A stretch of 64,000 bases of DNA from Pseudomonas sp. N040 (GCF_015637705.1 NZ_JADOBE010000013.1:1-64000); one strand, 5' to 3'. Shown: positions 1-8,848, numbered from the stretch's first letter. Notes: generated by a model not told the origin, from the sequence alone. Made by a program: numbers and translations.

Positions 1-132
1 TTGAGATTGAAATCCTTACTTCCGGCAGAGGCTTCTGGACTCCGATTTCACGTAGCAACGTGCAAATAAAGCATTTTCACAGATCACGATATGGGTCGTT
101 TGGGAAAACCGACTTTTTCAACAGAATCGGCC
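1..132 (-). repeat. Inverted-repeat element, copy 1 (cut by window edge)
   Basis: This segment aligns base by base, with many substitutions, to the reverse complement of the element at 47852-48037. Shared blocks include ACGTAGCA, GCAAA, ATGGG and the terminal block CGACTTTTTCAACAGAATCGGCC-like end (here at about 110-132). Only one end is inside the window. It carries no ORF and looks like a decayed non-autonomous element (MITE-like) or IS end. The family name is not recognised. Confidence 0.6.
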
Positions 133-208
133 GATTGCTGTCGCAACAATTAGCTGCTTCCAACACCTGACAGACAACCAAACGCTTCCATAAAACCAAG
201 GGATTCGC

Positions 209-646
209 TCAGCCGCCCAGGCTGCCTTCGTGGGCCCAGCTGCAGCGCAGCAGCAATTCGCCTTCATTGGGGCTGTGAAAGCCGTTTTCCGACTCCCAGC
301 GGAAGGTGTGCACGCCCTTGAGTTCGGTTTCCAGGTGCACCACCGCACTGCCCCAGTACAGGCGCCCGAGCAAGGCTTCGAACTCCTGCACCCAGAGTTT
401 CCATTCGTATTCGATGGCCTGGTAGCTGGCGCCGAAATGGATCACCTGGGTCTGGTACAGGCCCGGGCCCGGTTGCGCGCAGCAGGCAAACATGTCGCGC
501 CCGAGAAAGGGCCAGTCATCCCCCGCCGGCAGGCTCTGCAGAACGCTGCGATTGGTTTCGCGCCGGCGGCGGCAAGACTCAGGATTGTCTGCCGGCCAGT
601 CGCGGATAAACCCGTAGACGATGGACTCTATCTCCAACAACGGCAC
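209..646 (-). CDS. Conserved hypothetical protein (145 aa)
   Basis: This 145-residue soluble protein starts at a GTG; no ATG precedes the conserved-looking MPLLEIESIVYGFIRDW. It is rich in Trp, Cys and acidic residues, with no signal peptide or membrane segment. The pattern (CRRRRETNRSV, then PFLGRDMFACC, then a Trp-rich YEWKLWVQEFEALL and a late HLETEL) resembles a small protein I associate with Pseudomonas genomes, but I cannot give it a function. Coding is supported by codon bias and by the clean end before the repeat at the window edge. It is transcribed in the same direction as the glutathione S-transferase upstream, 39 bases away. Confidence 0.7.
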   Translation of the reverse strand: MPLLEIESIVYGFIRDWPADNPESCRRRRETNRSVLQSLPAGDDWPFLGRDMFACCAQPGPGLYQTQVIHFGASYQAIEYEWKLWVQEFEALLGRLYWGSAVVHLETELKGVHTFRWESENGFHSPNEGELLLRCSWAHEGSLGG

Positions 647-685
647 TCCAGTTATTCAGCTGGCCTTCTAACACAGGCAACCCCT

Positions 686-1288
686 CTAGTCGAACATCCC
701 GACATGCCGCGGATGGCTGGCCACCCGCGCCAGCCAGGCATTGATCGCCGGGAAACCGGACAGGTCGAAGCCGCCTTCGGCCGCCACATGGGTGTAGGCG
801 TACAGGGTGATGTCGGCAATCGTGTACTGCTCACCGACCAGATAGGGCGTGCGCTGCAGCTGCTGTTCCATCACCTCCAGCGCCTTGTAGCCGCCACGCT
901 GGCAGTTTTCATATTCCGCCCGGCGCTCCTCCGGCAGGCCCTGGTACAGCTGGATAAAGCGCGCCACGGCGATGTACGGCTCATGGCTGTACTGCTCGAA
1001 GAACTGCCATTGCAGCACCTGGGTACTCAGGCGCGGCTCGCTGCAGAGGAACTCGCTGCCCTGGGCGAGAAAATTCAGGATCGCGTTGGACTCCCACAGG
1101 CAGGTGCCGTCTTCCAGTTCGAGGACCGGAATCTTGCCATTCGGATTCTTCGCCAGGAATTCCGCGGTCTGGGTCTCGCCCTTGAGCACATCCACGGCTA
1201 TCCACTGGTACGGCAGGCCAAGCAGGTTGAGCAGCAGCTTGACCTTGTAACAGTTGCCGGAACGGTAATCGCCATACACCTTGTACAT
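686..1288 (-). CDS. Glutathione S-transferase family protein
   Basis: This 200-residue cytosolic enzyme has a two-domain GST layout. The thioredoxin-like N-terminus (1-80) carries the SGNCYKVKLLL start of helix 1, the cis-Pro region NPNGKIPVLEL and the glutathione-binding ESNAIL. The helical C-terminal domain (90-200) holds YLVGEQYTIADITLYAYTHVA, the usual N-capping motif. It should conjugate or reduce electrophiles with glutathione; the substrate cannot be read from sequence. The gene follows the aminotransferase by 18 bases on the same strand, so the two may be cotranscribed. Confidence 0.9.
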   Translation of the reverse strand: MYKVYGDYRSGNCYKVKLLLNLLGLPYQWIAVDVLKGETQTAEFLAKNPNGKIPVLELEDGTCLWESNAILNFLAQGSEFLCSEPRLSTQVLQWQFFEQYSHEPYIAVARFIQLYQGLPEERRAEYENCQRGGYKALEVMEQQLQRTPYLVGEQYTIADITLYAYTHVAAEGGFDLSGFPAINAWLARVASHPRHVGMFD

Positions 1289-1306
1289 GCTGCTGACTCC
1301 TCCCTG

Positions 1307-2497
1307 TTAGCCCGCGATGGCAGGCTCTGACTGCGTGGACCCCTGCGCCTGCTGCGCCGTGCGGATAACCCGGGCCAGCCGCTGCAGGCCTTCACCCAGG
1401 CGCGCGGGGGCGACATGGCTGAAGTTCAGCCGAAGATAACCGTGATGCTGGTCCGGGTCGACGAAAAACGGCTCGCCGGGCATGAAGGCGACGTCTTGCG
1501 CCAGCGCCGGCTTGAGCAGCGTGCGCGTATCCAGCGGCTGTTTCAGCTTGAGCCAGAAGAACAGCCCGCCCTGCGGCACCTGCCAGTCGGCCAGCTCGCC
1601 GAAATGCTCGAGCAGGGCCAGTTGCATGGCATCCCGGCGCAGGCGGTAGAAATCGCGCAGCTCGGCCAGGTGCGTGCGGTATTGCTCGCTGCCCAGCCAT
1701 TGCAGCGCCTGCCACTGGCCGACGCGGTTGGTGTGCAGGTCGGCCGCCTGCTTCAGGCGCAGCAGCAGCGGATACAGGTCCGGCGTGGCGATCAGGAAGC
1801 CTACGCGCAAGCCCGGCAGCAGGGTCTTGGACACCGTGCCGGTGTAGATCCAGCTGGCCGTGCGCAAGCGGCTGACAATCGGCGTGGCGCTGCCGCCGTC
1901 GAATACCAGCTCGCGGTACGGCTCATCTTCGATCAGGGTGACGCCGTACTCGTCGAACAGCGCCGCCACCGCATCGCGCTTGGCTTCGCTGTAACGCACC
2001 GCCGAGGGATTCTGGAAGGTCGGAATCAGGTAACCGAAGGCCGGCTTGCGCGCCAGCTGGGCACGCAGCGCCTCCAGCTGCGGACCGTCGGCCTCCTGCG
2101 GCACGGCGATGCAGTCGGCGCCAAACAGCTGGAACGGTTGCAGCGCCGCCAGGTAGGTCGGCGCCTCGAGCAGTACCTTGGTACCCGGATCGATAAACAG
2201 CTTGGCCGCCAGATCCAGCGTCTGCTGCGAACCCGACACAATCAGCACCTGACTGGCATCGCAGGGCACGCCCAGCTGCCGGGCCTCGCGGGCGATCGCC
2301 TCGCGCAGTTCCGGCTCGCCCTCGCTCATGCCGTACTGGCCCATGCTTTTCGGCATGCCCTGCCACTCGACCTGCGGCAGCATGGCTTCCGCCGGCAGGC
2401 CGCCGGCAAACGACATCACTTCCGGGCGTTGCGCGGCCGCGAGGATTTCACGGATCAGGGAGCTTTTCAGGCGGGTAACGCGTTCAGAGAAGGCCAT
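1307..2497 (-). CDS. PLP-dependent aminotransferase (fold type I, LysN/2-aminoadipate-like)
   Basis: The protein has 396 residues. It has the class I/II aminotransferase layout: SFAGGLPAEAMLP near 29-41, SGSQQTLDLAAKLFIDPGTKVLLEAPTY (88-115), a Asn/Pro-rich TFQNPSAVR (160-168), EDEPYRELVF (190-199) and the PLP lysine K224 in YTGTVSKTLLPGLRVGF. It resembles the stand-alone aminotransferase domain of MocR-type proteins and 2-aminoadipate or branched-chain aminotransferases, without a GntR domain. It is divergent from a MarR regulator across an 82-base gap with a 17-base palindrome, so that regulator probably controls it. Substrate unknown. Confidence 0.9.
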   Translation of the reverse strand: MAFSERVTRLKSSLIREILAAAQRPEVMSFAGGLPAEAMLPQVEWQGMPKSMGQYGMSEGEPELREAIAREARQLGVPCDASQVLIVSGSQQTLDLAAKLFIDPGTKVLLEAPTYLAALQPFQLFGADCIAVPQEADGPQLEALRAQLARKPAFGYLIPTFQNPSAVRYSEAKRDAVAALFDEYGVTLIEDEPYRELVFDGGSATPIVSRLRTASWIYTGTVSKTLLPGLRVGFLIATPDLYPLLLRLKQAADLHTNRVGQWQALQWLGSEQYRTHLAELRDFYRLRRDAMQLALLEHFGELADWQVPQGGLFFWLKLKQPLDTRTLLKPALAQDVAFMPGEPFFVDPDQHHGYLRLNFSHVAPARLGEGLQRLARVIRTAQQAQGSTQSEPAIAG

Positions 2498-2530
2498 GCT
2501 GTATCACCGGATGCAGAAGCAATGAATTTG

Positions 2531-2547
2531 AGTCAAACTTATTGACT
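2531..2547. promoter_or_regulatory. Perfect palindrome, candidate MarR operator
   Basis: AGTCAA-ACTTA-TTGACT is a perfect 6+5+6 inverted repeat in the gap between the divergent aminotransferase and MarR genes. Its size and place fit a MarR dimer site; binding is inferred. Confidence 0.5.
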
Positions 2548-2579
2548 GAAATTACGCCGATCCCCATGGATACGTCAAT

Positions 2580-3020
2580 ATGATTGACCTGAAAACGCCA
2601 ACCGTTCAGCAGGCCGCCATGGCTGACTTCTTCTTTGCCTATCAGGCGTTCACCGCCAAGCCCGATGAAATCCTCGCGCGGCGCGGGCTGTCCCGCGTGC
2701 ATCACCGCATCCTGTTCTTCATCGCGCAGTATCCGGGACTGGGCATCAGCGAACTGCTCGGCTATCTCGGGGTGAGCAAGCAGGCGCTCAACATCCCGCT
2801 GCGCCAGTTGCTGGAAATGCAGCTGGTGCACAGCAGCGTAGCCGCCACCGACAAACGCAAGCGGCAGGTGGGGCTCAGCGCGGAAGGGGCAAAGCTCGAA
2901 CAGGCCTTGCGCCGGGAACAGGTGCGGCTGCTGCAACGGGCGCTGGACAGTGCCGGCGGCGAGGCCATGCGTGGCTGGCTGGCCTTCAACCAGGCGCTCG
3001 GGCAGAGCCTCGAACACTGA
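2580..3020 (+). CDS. MarR family transcriptional regulator
   Basis: The protein has 146 residues with a winged helix-turn-helix. LSRVHHRILFFIAQYPGLGISELLGYLGVSKQALNIPLRQLLEMQLV (about 38-84) gives helices 2-4, and AATDKRKRQVGLSAEGAKLEQAL (about 89-111) is the wing with the typical DKR...LT/LS-x-EG pattern. It should bind DNA as a dimer and respond to a small ligand. The ATG at 2580 has no clear ribosome-binding site, so a start a few codons later (MADFFFAY, 2619) is possible. The target is probably the divergent aminotransferase/GST pair. Confidence 0.9.
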   Translation: MIDLKTPTVQQAAMADFFFAYQAFTAKPDEILARRGLSRVHHRILFFIAQYPGLGISELLGYLGVSKQALNIPLRQLLEMQLVHSSVAATDKRKRQVGLSAEGAKLEQALRREQVRLLQRALDSAGGEAMRGWLAFNQALGQSLEH

Positions 3021-3071
3021 AGACGCTGTCGCTGTACCCGGCATTGCCGCAACCGGGGTGCGGCCGCTGAC

Positions 3072-3956
3072 TCAGGCGCCGACCGCCAACTCGCGGCCAT
3101 GCAGGCGATTGATCATCCAGCCGAACAGGGCGGCGGTGAAAAACGCCAGGATGCCGTAGATCGCCGCCGGGATCGCCATGCTCGGGTTGTTCAGCAGCAG
3201 CGGGCTGAGTGCCAGGGCAATCGCCAGGGTGCCGTTGTGGATGCCGATCTCCATGCCGATGGCAATCGACTGGCGCAGGTTCAGCCGCAGCAGGCGCGGC
3301 ACCCAGTAGCCGACCGCCATGCTGGCCAGGTTGAACAGCAGCGCCAGGAAGCCGATCTCGACGAAATGCTCGCGCGCCGACAGGCTGTCATTGATGAAGG
3401 CCAGCACGATGATCAGCGCCAGGAACAGGCCGGAGAGAAAGCGCACCGGCTTGTCCATGCTGGCGGCAAACCCGGGCTTGAAGCGGCGGATCAGCATGCC
3501 GATGGCCACCGGGCCGAGGACGATGACGAACACCTGCAGCACCTTGGCGAACTGCAGCGGAATCGCCTGGTCGGCTTCCATGAAGTGCGCCAGGGCGAGA
3601 TTGACGATCAGCGGCATGCTCAGCACCGCCACCACCGAACTGACTGCCGTCAGGCTGATGTTCAGCGCCACATCGCCATGCGCCAGGTGGCTGAACAGGT
3701 TGGCGCTGGTGCCGCCCGGCGAGGCCGCCAGCAGCATGAAGCCGACCGCCAGCGCAGGCTCCAGGCCAGCCGCGCTGACCAGCGCGAAGCATACCAGCGG
3801 CAGGATCAGCACCTGGCAGAACAGGCCGATCAGCACCGGCCGGGGGAACCGGGCGATCCGCACGAAATCAGCCAGGGTGAGCGACAGGCCCAGCCCGAGC
3901 ATGATCACGCCCAGCGCGCCCGGCAGGAAGATGGTCAGCAGCGGATCATTGGTCAT
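3072..3956 (-). CDS. Bile acid:sodium symporter family protein
   Basis: This 294-residue inner-membrane protein has about nine or ten hydrophobic segments. Family hallmarks are MLGLGLSLTLADF (about 19-31), MLLAASPGGTSANLFSHLAHGDVALNISLTAVSS (about 74-107; the GG-S-N unwound helix that binds sodium) and EIGIHNGTLAIALA (about 236-249, second crossover motif). It should import an organic anion with Na+; many bacterial members carry pantoate or other carboxylates rather than bile acids. It stands 66 bases from the next same-strand gene and converges on the MarR gene. Confidence 0.88.
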   Translation of the reverse strand: MTNDPLLTIFLPGALGVIMLGLGLSLTLADFVRIARFPRPVLIGLFCQVLILPLVCFALVSAAGLEPALAVGFMLLAASPGGTSANLFSHLAHGDVALNISLTAVSSVVAVLSMPLIVNLALAHFMEADQAIPLQFAKVLQVFVIVLGPVAIGMLIRRFKPGFAASMDKPVRFLSGLFLALIIVLAFINDSLSAREHFVEIGFLALLFNLASMAVGYWVPRLLRLNLRQSIAIGMEIGIHNGTLAIALALSPLLLNNPSMAIPAAIYGILAFFTAALFGWMINRLHGRELAVGA

Positions 3957-4022
3957 TCAGGCCTCGCCATGCAGGACAGCTGGAAAGGCCGCAGCGGCCC
4001 GATGAGAATCCCTGTGCATTGC

Positions 4023-4781
4023 TCAGGCCGTGGCACCACCATCCACCGGCAGCGCCACCCCGGTGATGAATGCCGCCGCATCACTGCACAGGTAGAGCAC
4101 AGCGGAGGCTACCTCTTCCGCCTTGCCAATGCGACCCAGCGGATGCATCGCCGCGGCAAACTCGCCTTTTTTCGGGTCCGCCTCATGGGCCCGGCGAAAC
4201 ATGTCGGTATCGATGACGCCCGGACAAATCGCATTGATGCGGATTTTCTTCTTCGCGTACTCGATGGCCGCCGACTTGGTCAGGCCGAGCACCGCATGCT
4301 TGGAGGCGCAGTAGATGCTCATCTTCGGCGCAGCCATCAGGCCGGCCACCGACGCCGTGTTGACGATCGCCCCGCCGCCCTGGGCCAGCATGACCGGCAA
4401 CTGGTGTTTCATGCACAGCCAGACGCCCTTGACGTTGACCCCGATGATGGCATCGAACTCGCTTTCGCTGCCTTCGGCCAGGCGGCCTTGCTCGATTTCG
4501 ATACCGGCATTGTTGAACGCGTAATCCAGGCGCCCATAACGGGCGAGCACGGCCGCCATCAGCGCGGCAACCTCGCTCTCGCGGGTGACATCGCAGCGCA
4601 CGAAACAGGCTTCGCCGCCAGCCCCGCGAATCAGCGCCGCCGTGGCTTCGCCACCCTCGGCGTCGACATCCGAGACCACCACCTTGATGCCCCTGGCGGC
4701 GAACTGTACCGCGGTAGTCCGGCCGATGCCGGCGGCGCCGCCGGTGACGAGGGCAACCTGCCCGGAATGCGTAGTGCTCAT
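4023..4781 (-). CDS. SDR family oxidoreductase
   Basis: This classical short-chain dehydrogenase/reductase has 252 residues. The start at 4781 is set by AGGAG nine bases upstream; the longer reading frame upstream has no such signal. Visible motifs are TGGAAGIGR (nucleotide binding), DVDAEGG (acidic residue after beta-2 favouring NAD), FNNAG, catalytic Ser in NTASVAG and the YCASK active-site pair, then the SDR C-terminal PVDGG. It uses NAD(P) to interconvert an alcohol and a ketone; substrate unknown. No obvious operon partner. Confidence 0.9.
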   Translation of the reverse strand: MSTTHSGQVALVTGGAAGIGRTTAVQFAARGIKVVVSDVDAEGGEATAALIRGAGGEACFVRCDVTRESEVAALMAAVLARYGRLDYAFNNAGIEIEQGRLAEGSESEFDAIIGVNVKGVWLCMKHQLPVMLAQGGGAIVNTASVAGLMAAPKMSIYCASKHAVLGLTKSAAIEYAKKKIRINAICPGVIDTDMFRRAHEADPKKGEFAAAMHPLGRIGKAEEVASAVLYLCSDAAAFITGVALPVDGGATA

Positions 4782-4957
4782 GTGCGTTACTCCTGTTGGG
4801 TGGCGGCACTCTAGCCAGCCCTGCCGGGCCGCGGGTAGCACTATCAGAAGGCTGTAGGGCGGGTCATGCAGGCAGGTGATGGGGCGCGCTCCGCACCTGG
4901 GCTGCCCGAGTGCCGCGCAGATCGCTAGACTGTGGCACCGATCAGACAGGAGGCCGC

Positions 4958-5395
4958 ATGGCACCCAGCACTTACCGTTTCACCCTGACCAGCGACCCGC
5001 AGGCCATGGAGGTGGTCCGCCAGGGCCTGGAAGCCTTCAACGTGGCGCAGATCGGCAGCTACGGCTACCAGGACTTCGAGCTGTATGCGCGCGACGCGCA
5101 GGAGCAGGTGGTCGGCGGCATGTTCGGCCACTCCGGCATGGGCTGGCTGTATATCGACTACCTGTGGCTGCAGCACAGCCAGCGCGGTGCAGGCTTGGGC
5201 GGCGAGCTGCTGGCCAGGGCCGAGGACGAAGCGCGGCGGCGTGGCTGCAGCGGGGTGTTTCTCTACACCTACAGCTTCCAGGCGCCGGAGTTCTACCAGA
5301 AACAGGGCTACCAGCTGATGGGCGTGCTCGAGGACTGCCCGCCCGGCCACCAGCGCCTGTACCTGAAGAAGCCGCTGGAGGTCGCGGCCGGCTGA
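4958..5395 (+). CDS. GNAT family N-acetyltransferase
   Basis: This 145-residue single-domain acetyltransferase starts behind a good AGGAG (seven-base spacing). The acetyl-CoA site is visible as LWLQHSQRGAGLGGELLARAEDEARRRG (about 69-96, with the R/Q-x-x-G-x-G/A turn), followed by the C-terminal beta bulge YTYSFQAPEFYQKQGYQLMG. It transfers acetyl from acetyl-CoA to an amine that cannot be named. It converges on pyrF, with a strong hairpin over its stop codon. Confidence 0.88.
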   Translation: MAPSTYRFTLTSDPQAMEVVRQGLEAFNVAQIGSYGYQDFELYARDAQEQVVGGMFGHSGMGWLYIDYLWLQHSQRGAGLGGELLARAEDEARRRGCSGVFLYTYSFQAPEFYQKQGYQLMGVLEDCPPGHQRLYLKKPLEVAAG

Positions 5396-5406
5396 ACGGC
5401 CGCGAC
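5381..5406. terminator. Hairpin between convergent GNAT and pyrF genes
   Basis: GTCGCGGCCG, a 6-base loop holding the GNAT stop codon, then CGGCCGCGAC form a perfect 10-bp stem. There is no T-run, so intrinsic termination is uncertain, but the stem lies exactly where two convergent genes meet. Confidence 0.45.
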
Positions 5407-5417
5407 AACCCTCCGCC

Positions 5418-6119
5418 TCAGGCGCCGGCCAGTTCGGCGGCGATCGCCTGCAGGGCCATGGCGGGATGGTCGGCCTGGCTGATCGGCCGGCCGATCACCA
5501 GGTAATCCGAACCGGCGGCCAGGGCCTGGCGCGGCGTGAGGATGCGCTTCTGGTCATCGGCGGCGCTGCCCGCCGGGCGGATCCCGGGCGTCACCAGCTG
5601 CAGCCGGGGATGCGCGGCTTTCAGCGCGCCGGCTTCCTGCGCCGAGCAGACCAGCCCGTCCAGCCCGGCCGCTGCGGCCAGCGCGGCCAGGCGCAGGACC
5701 TGCTGCTGCGGCGGGATGTCCAGGCCGATGCCGGCCAGGTCGGCCTGCTCCATGCTGGTCAGCACGGTGACACCGATCAGCAGCGGCTGGCTGCCGGCGC
5801 GCTTGTGCAGTTCCTCGCGACAGGCTGCCAGCATGCGCAAGCCACCCGAGCAATGCACATTGACCATCCACACGCCCAGCTCGGCAGCCGCCCTGACCGC
5901 CATCGCCGTGGTGTGCGGAATGTCATGGAATTTCAGGTCGAGAAACACCTCGAACCCCAGCCGCTGCAGATCCTCGACCACCGCCGGACCACTGCGGGTG
6001 AACAGCTCCTTGCCAACCTTGACCCGGCACTGCGCCGGGTCGAGTTGCTGCGCCAGCGCCAGGGCAGCTTCGCGGGAGGGGTAATCGAGGGCAACGATGA
6101 TCGGGGTCTGACTGGCCAT
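5418..6119 (-). CDS. pyrF: Orotidine 5'-phosphate decarboxylase
   Basis: The 233-residue cytosolic enzyme converts OMP to UMP, the last step of de novo pyrimidine synthesis. Motifs follow the family: [14 protein letters not shown] (substrate-binding Asp near residue 11), [13 protein letters not shown], the catalytic array [17 protein letters not shown] (D-x-K-x-x-D), TVLTSM, and the phosphate-binding VTPGIRP with closing loop near 180-195 and VIGRPI at the C-terminus. The start is the ATG before [12 protein letters not shown]. Length is normal. Confidence 0.97.
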   Translation of the reverse strand: MASQTPIIVALDYPSREAALALAQQLDPAQCRVKVGKELFTRSGPAVVEDLQRLGFEVFLDLKFHDIPHTTAMAVRAAAELGVWMVNVHCSGGLRMLAACREELHKRAGSQPLLIGVTVLTSMEQADLAGIGLDIPPQQQVLRLAALAAAAGLDGLVCSAQEAGALKAAHPRLQLVTPGIRPAGSAADDQKRILTPRQALAAGSDYLVIGRPISQADHPAMALQAIAAELAGA

Positions 6120-6186
6120 GGCGGGTTCTCGGGCAACTTGGAAATCGCGCGCATTGTAGCGGAAGCCGGCGCCGCAGGCATGCCGT

Positions 6187-6921
6187 TCAGAGCAGGTGGT
6201 TGAGGGCAAAGGCGGTCATGAACCCGGCCAGGGTAATCAGCCCGGTCAGCGCGTGGGTACGCTCAAAGGCCTGCGGAATCAGCGTGTCCACCAGCATGCA
6301 GAGCACCGCCCCGGCGGAAAAACCCAAGGCGAAGGCCAGCCAGAACGGCGCCACATTCTCCATCAGCCCGACCCCGGCCATCGCCGCCAGGCCGGACAGC
6401 AGCACGATGCCGCCCCAGACCCCGAACACATACAGCGCGCCATGCCCTTCGCTGCGCAGGCCGGCCGCACTGGCCAGGCCCTCGGGCAGGTTGGAGAGGA
6501 AGATCGCGACCAGCATGACCACGCTGACCTGCCCACCATCCAGCAGGCTCAGCCCCAGGCCCAGCGACTCGGGAATACCATCGAGAAAGGCCCCGGCCGC
6601 GATCAGCAGGCCGACCACTCCGGACTTGGCGGCCCCCAGAGCGCGGTGCTTGAGTTCCAGATAATCCAGCCCTTCGCTGGCCAGGGTAAACACCACCCCC
6701 CCGGCCAGCAGTCCGCCGAGGGTCGGCCACAGCCCGGCCAGCCCCTGCGCCAGCGGAATCTGTTCGACGCACAGGGCAGCGATCAACACCCCGCTGCCAT
6801 AGGCCATCACCGAGGCCAGCACCTTGCCCGGCAGGCGGGCCCAGTAACCGATGAGCGCGCCCAGCAACAGGCTGCTGGCCGCCAGCCAGCCCCACAAGCC
6901 GGCCTGCGTCAATAACGCCAT
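6187..6921 (-). CDS. ZIP family metal transporter
   Basis: This 244-residue inner-membrane protein has about eight hydrophobic segments. The ZIP metal site is visible in [15 protein letters not shown] (about 112-126, H/D-x-x-P-E type; here Asp where many members have His) and [12 protein letters not shown] (about 141-152). It should move Zn2+ or a related divalent cation across the membrane. The start ATG follows a GC-rich leader. It reads toward pyrF and lies 67 bases from it, so the two could share a transcript. Confidence 0.88.
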   Translation of the reverse strand: MALLTQAGLWGWLAASSLLLGALIGYWARLPGKVLASVMAYGSGVLIAALCVEQIPLAQGLAGLWPTLGGLLAGGVVFTLASEGLDYLELKHRALGAAKSGVVGLLIAAGAFLDGIPESLGLGLSLLDGGQVSVVMLVAIFLSNLPEGLASAAGLRSEGHGALYVFGVWGGIVLLSGLAAMAGVGLMENVAPFWLAFALGFSAGAVLCMLVDTLIPQAFERTHALTGLITLAGFMTAFALNHLL

Positions 6922-7035
6922 AGCCCCAAGACTCCCGAACCCACAGCAGAACCGGCACGCCGGATGACGGGCGCCTGACAATGGCGCCCAGCGCGCGTAT
7001 GGTTGAAACCATACGTCTGTTTGGAGTAACCCCTT

Positions 7036-7203
7036 ATGCCCTGGTACGCGTGGTTGATCATGATTGCCGCGCTCGGCTCGATCATCGGCAGCCTGCTGCT
7101 GCTGCGTGACAGCGCAAGGAAACTGCCGCTGGACGCCGAACAGCTCAAGCGCATCAAGGCGCGCAATGCCGAGCAGGATGCCCGCGACGCGCGCGAGCGC
7201 TGA
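7036..7203 (+). CDS. Small membrane protein, DUF2897 type (55 aa)
   Basis: This short gene encodes MPWYAWLIMIAALGSIIG followed by a charged tail. Residues 3-23 form one membrane helix; 24-55 are rich in Lys, Arg, Asp and Glu and probably helical (DAEQLKRIKARNAEQDARDARER). It starts behind GGAG (nine bases). Size, single N-terminal helix and charged tail match DUF2897 proteins of gammaproteobacteria; the function is unknown. Divergent from the ZIP gene and convergent with the binding-protein gene. Confidence 0.75.
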   Translation: MPWYAWLIMIAALGSIIGSLLLLRDSARKLPLDAEQLKRIKARNAEQDARDARER

Positions 7204-7214
7204 ATCGCGGGCTG

Positions 7215-7991
7215 TCAGTGGCCCTGCGTGCCACTGAGCTTGTAGCGCTGCAGCAGGACCTGCAACTGGCCGCTGTCACGCAATTGCTGCAGCAACTGAC
7301 CCAAGCGCTCTGCGCTGATCGGGCTGCCAGGGCGCAGCAGGACCTGGTGTTGGTAGACCTGATCGGTTTTGACCGACACCAGCAACTGCTCGGCCGAACC
7401 CGGATTCTGCTGCATGAACCGCTGCAGGTACGACTTCATGATCACCGTCAGGTCGGCGCGCTGGTGCAGCACTTTCAGCAGATTGCTGTCATGTGAGTAG
7501 GAAAACTCGGCCTGATAATGCTGGCGCAGGAAATCCCGGTCGGCATTGAAGCCGGCAAACCCGTAGTGATAGCCAGTGTACAGGGCCAGGCGCTTGCCGG
7601 TGAGGGAGTCGAAATAATGCTGGTCTCGCCCGGGTAGCACCTTGGCCACGTAGACCTCCGCATCTTCCACCTGCAGGTCCAGGTGTTCGGGGGCCATGCC
7701 TTGCCAGCCCCACTGGGGGGATTCGAAGAAGATCAGGTCAAAGCGGCCGGAGGCCAGGTCCTGATAGCGGCGGGTCACCGAGGTGGGCACCAGGACGAAG
7801 TTGAACTCCTTCTGCTGCGTATTCAGTAGCGCCAGCAGATCAACCAGCAGGCCATCGGGATGCGCGCTTTCGGCTTTTTCGATATAGGGCGGAAAATTGT
7901 AGGCACCCACGTTAACGACCGGGTACGCCAGTGCCTGCCGGGCAAACAGCAGCAGAACAAGCAGCAGGCAATTTCTCGCGCAGACGGGCAA
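7215..7991 (-). CDS. Periplasmic substrate-binding protein (PBP2 / SBP family 3 type)
   Basis: The 258-residue product begins with a Sec signal peptide (MPVCARNCLLLVLLLFARQALA, cleavage after about residue 22). The mature part has the PBP2 fold pattern: VNVGAYNFPPYIEK, LLVDLLALLNTQQKEFNFVLVP, RYQDLASGRFDLIFFESPQWG, and LTGKRLALYTGYHYGFAGF. The start is a TTG with GAGG eight bases upstream; there is no in-frame ATG near the signal peptide. No permease or ATPase lies nearby, so it may serve a distant transporter or a sensor. Ligand unknown. Confidence 0.8.
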   Translation of the reverse strand: MPVCARNCLLLVLLLFARQALAYPVVNVGAYNFPPYIEKAESAHPDGLLVDLLALLNTQQKEFNFVLVPTSVTRRYQDLASGRFDLIFFESPQWGWQGMAPEHLDLQVEDAEVYVAKVLPGRDQHYFDSLTGKRLALYTGYHYGFAGFNADRDFLRQHYQAEFSYSHDSNLLKVLHQRADLTVIMKSYLQRFMQQNPGSAEQLLVSVKTDQVYQHQVLLRPGSPISAERLGQLLQQLRDSGQLQVLLQRYKLSGTQGH

Positions 7992-8078
7992 ACCCGGTAC
8001 CTCGCAACATCACCGTTGTGATTGTACGGGTAATCCAGCGAAGGCACCTGATAAAAGCAGGCACTCTCCGGGCTTTTC

Positions 8079-8708
8079 TCAACTTTCCTTGATCACTAGG
8101 GTCAGTGCCTGTTCGGCCAACTGGTCCAGCGTCATCGGGCCGTCGGCGCGGAACCAGGTCTCGGTCCAGCTCAGCGCACCGGTCAGGAAACGCCGCATGA
8201 TGAACGGGTCCGCCTTGAAAAAGCCCGCTGCATGCGCCTCGCCGAGCACCTCCAGCCACAATTGCTCATAGGTCTCGCGCAGGCTGAGGATATAGGCCCG
8301 ACCCTCGTCGGACAGTGAGCGCCATTCGTAGACCAGGATTCCCATGGCCTCACCGGTGCCCCCCATGATCGACTGCAGTTCGCAGCGGATCAGCGCCAGT
8401 ACGCGCTCGCGCAGGTTGCTCGCCTCGGCCAGCGCCGCCCGCATCAACGCGGTATTGAACACCACCGTTTCTTCCATCACCGAGCGCAGGATCTCGTCCT
8501 TGCTCTTGAAGTGATGAAAAATACTGCCTGACTGAATCCCTACGGCACTGGCCAGATCGCGCACCGTGGTGCGCTCGAAACCCTTGCTGCGAAACAGGTG
8601 CGCCGCCGTCTGCTGCAGCTTGCCGCGCGCACTTTCCGGATCGGTCAGCAGCCCCTGACTGACCAGCTCATGCATGACTTGCAGCGCCTTGCGCTCATCC
8701 AGACTCAT
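8079..8708 (-). CDS. atuR: TetR family repressor of the terpene cluster (AtuR)
   Basis: This 209-residue regulator has a TetR helix-turn-helix at about 27-73: KLQQTAAHLFRSKGFERTTVRDLASAVGIQSGSIFHHFKSKDEIL. The rest is the helical ligand and dimer domain. The ATG at 8708 has AGGG five bases upstream. It is divergent from atuA, and the 174-base gap carries two exact inverted copies of an 18-bp site. In P. aeruginosa AtuR is known to repress the atu genes by binding two inverted repeats in the same gap, so the assignment rests on family, position and operators together. The inducer is presumably an acyl-CoA of the pathway. Confidence 0.9.
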   Translation of the reverse strand: MSLDERKALQVMHELVSQGLLTDPESARGKLQQTAAHLFRSKGFERTTVRDLASAVGIQSGSIFHHFKSKDEILRSVMEETVVFNTALMRAALAEASNLRERVLALIRCELQSIMGGTGEAMGILVYEWRSLSDEGRAYILSLRETYEQLWLEVLGEAHAAGFFKADPFIMRRFLTGALSWTETWFRADGPMTLDQLAEQALTLVIKES

Positions 8709-8780
8709 TTTCCCTGATCCCGTAATTGTGCCCGTCACGCACTGATGCGCCGATCTTATAAAAGTAGTGTCGCCCAGCAT

Positions 8781-8798
8781 ACCAAGCAAGCGCTTGGT
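8781..8798. promoter_or_regulatory. AtuR operator, site 1 (atuR-proximal)
   Basis: ACCAAGCAAGCGCTTGGT has ACCAAGC/GCTTGGT arms. It is the exact reverse complement of site 2 and lies on the atuR side of the gap, upstream of the atuR start, where it could mediate autorepression. Confidence 0.8.
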
Positions 8799-8819
8799 AA
8801 AAAATCTTTATTCACACCA

Positions 8820-8848
8820 TTGTCAACCAAGCGCTTGCTTGGTATGGT
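8820..8848 (+). promoter_or_regulatory. atuA promoter with AtuR operator site 2 in its spacer
   Basis: TTGTCA (8820-8825) and TATGGT (8843-8848) are separated by 17 bases, and that spacer is almost exactly operator site 2 (ACCAAGCGCTTGCTTGGT, 8826-8843). A repressor here would block RNA polymerase directly. Confidence 0.7.
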
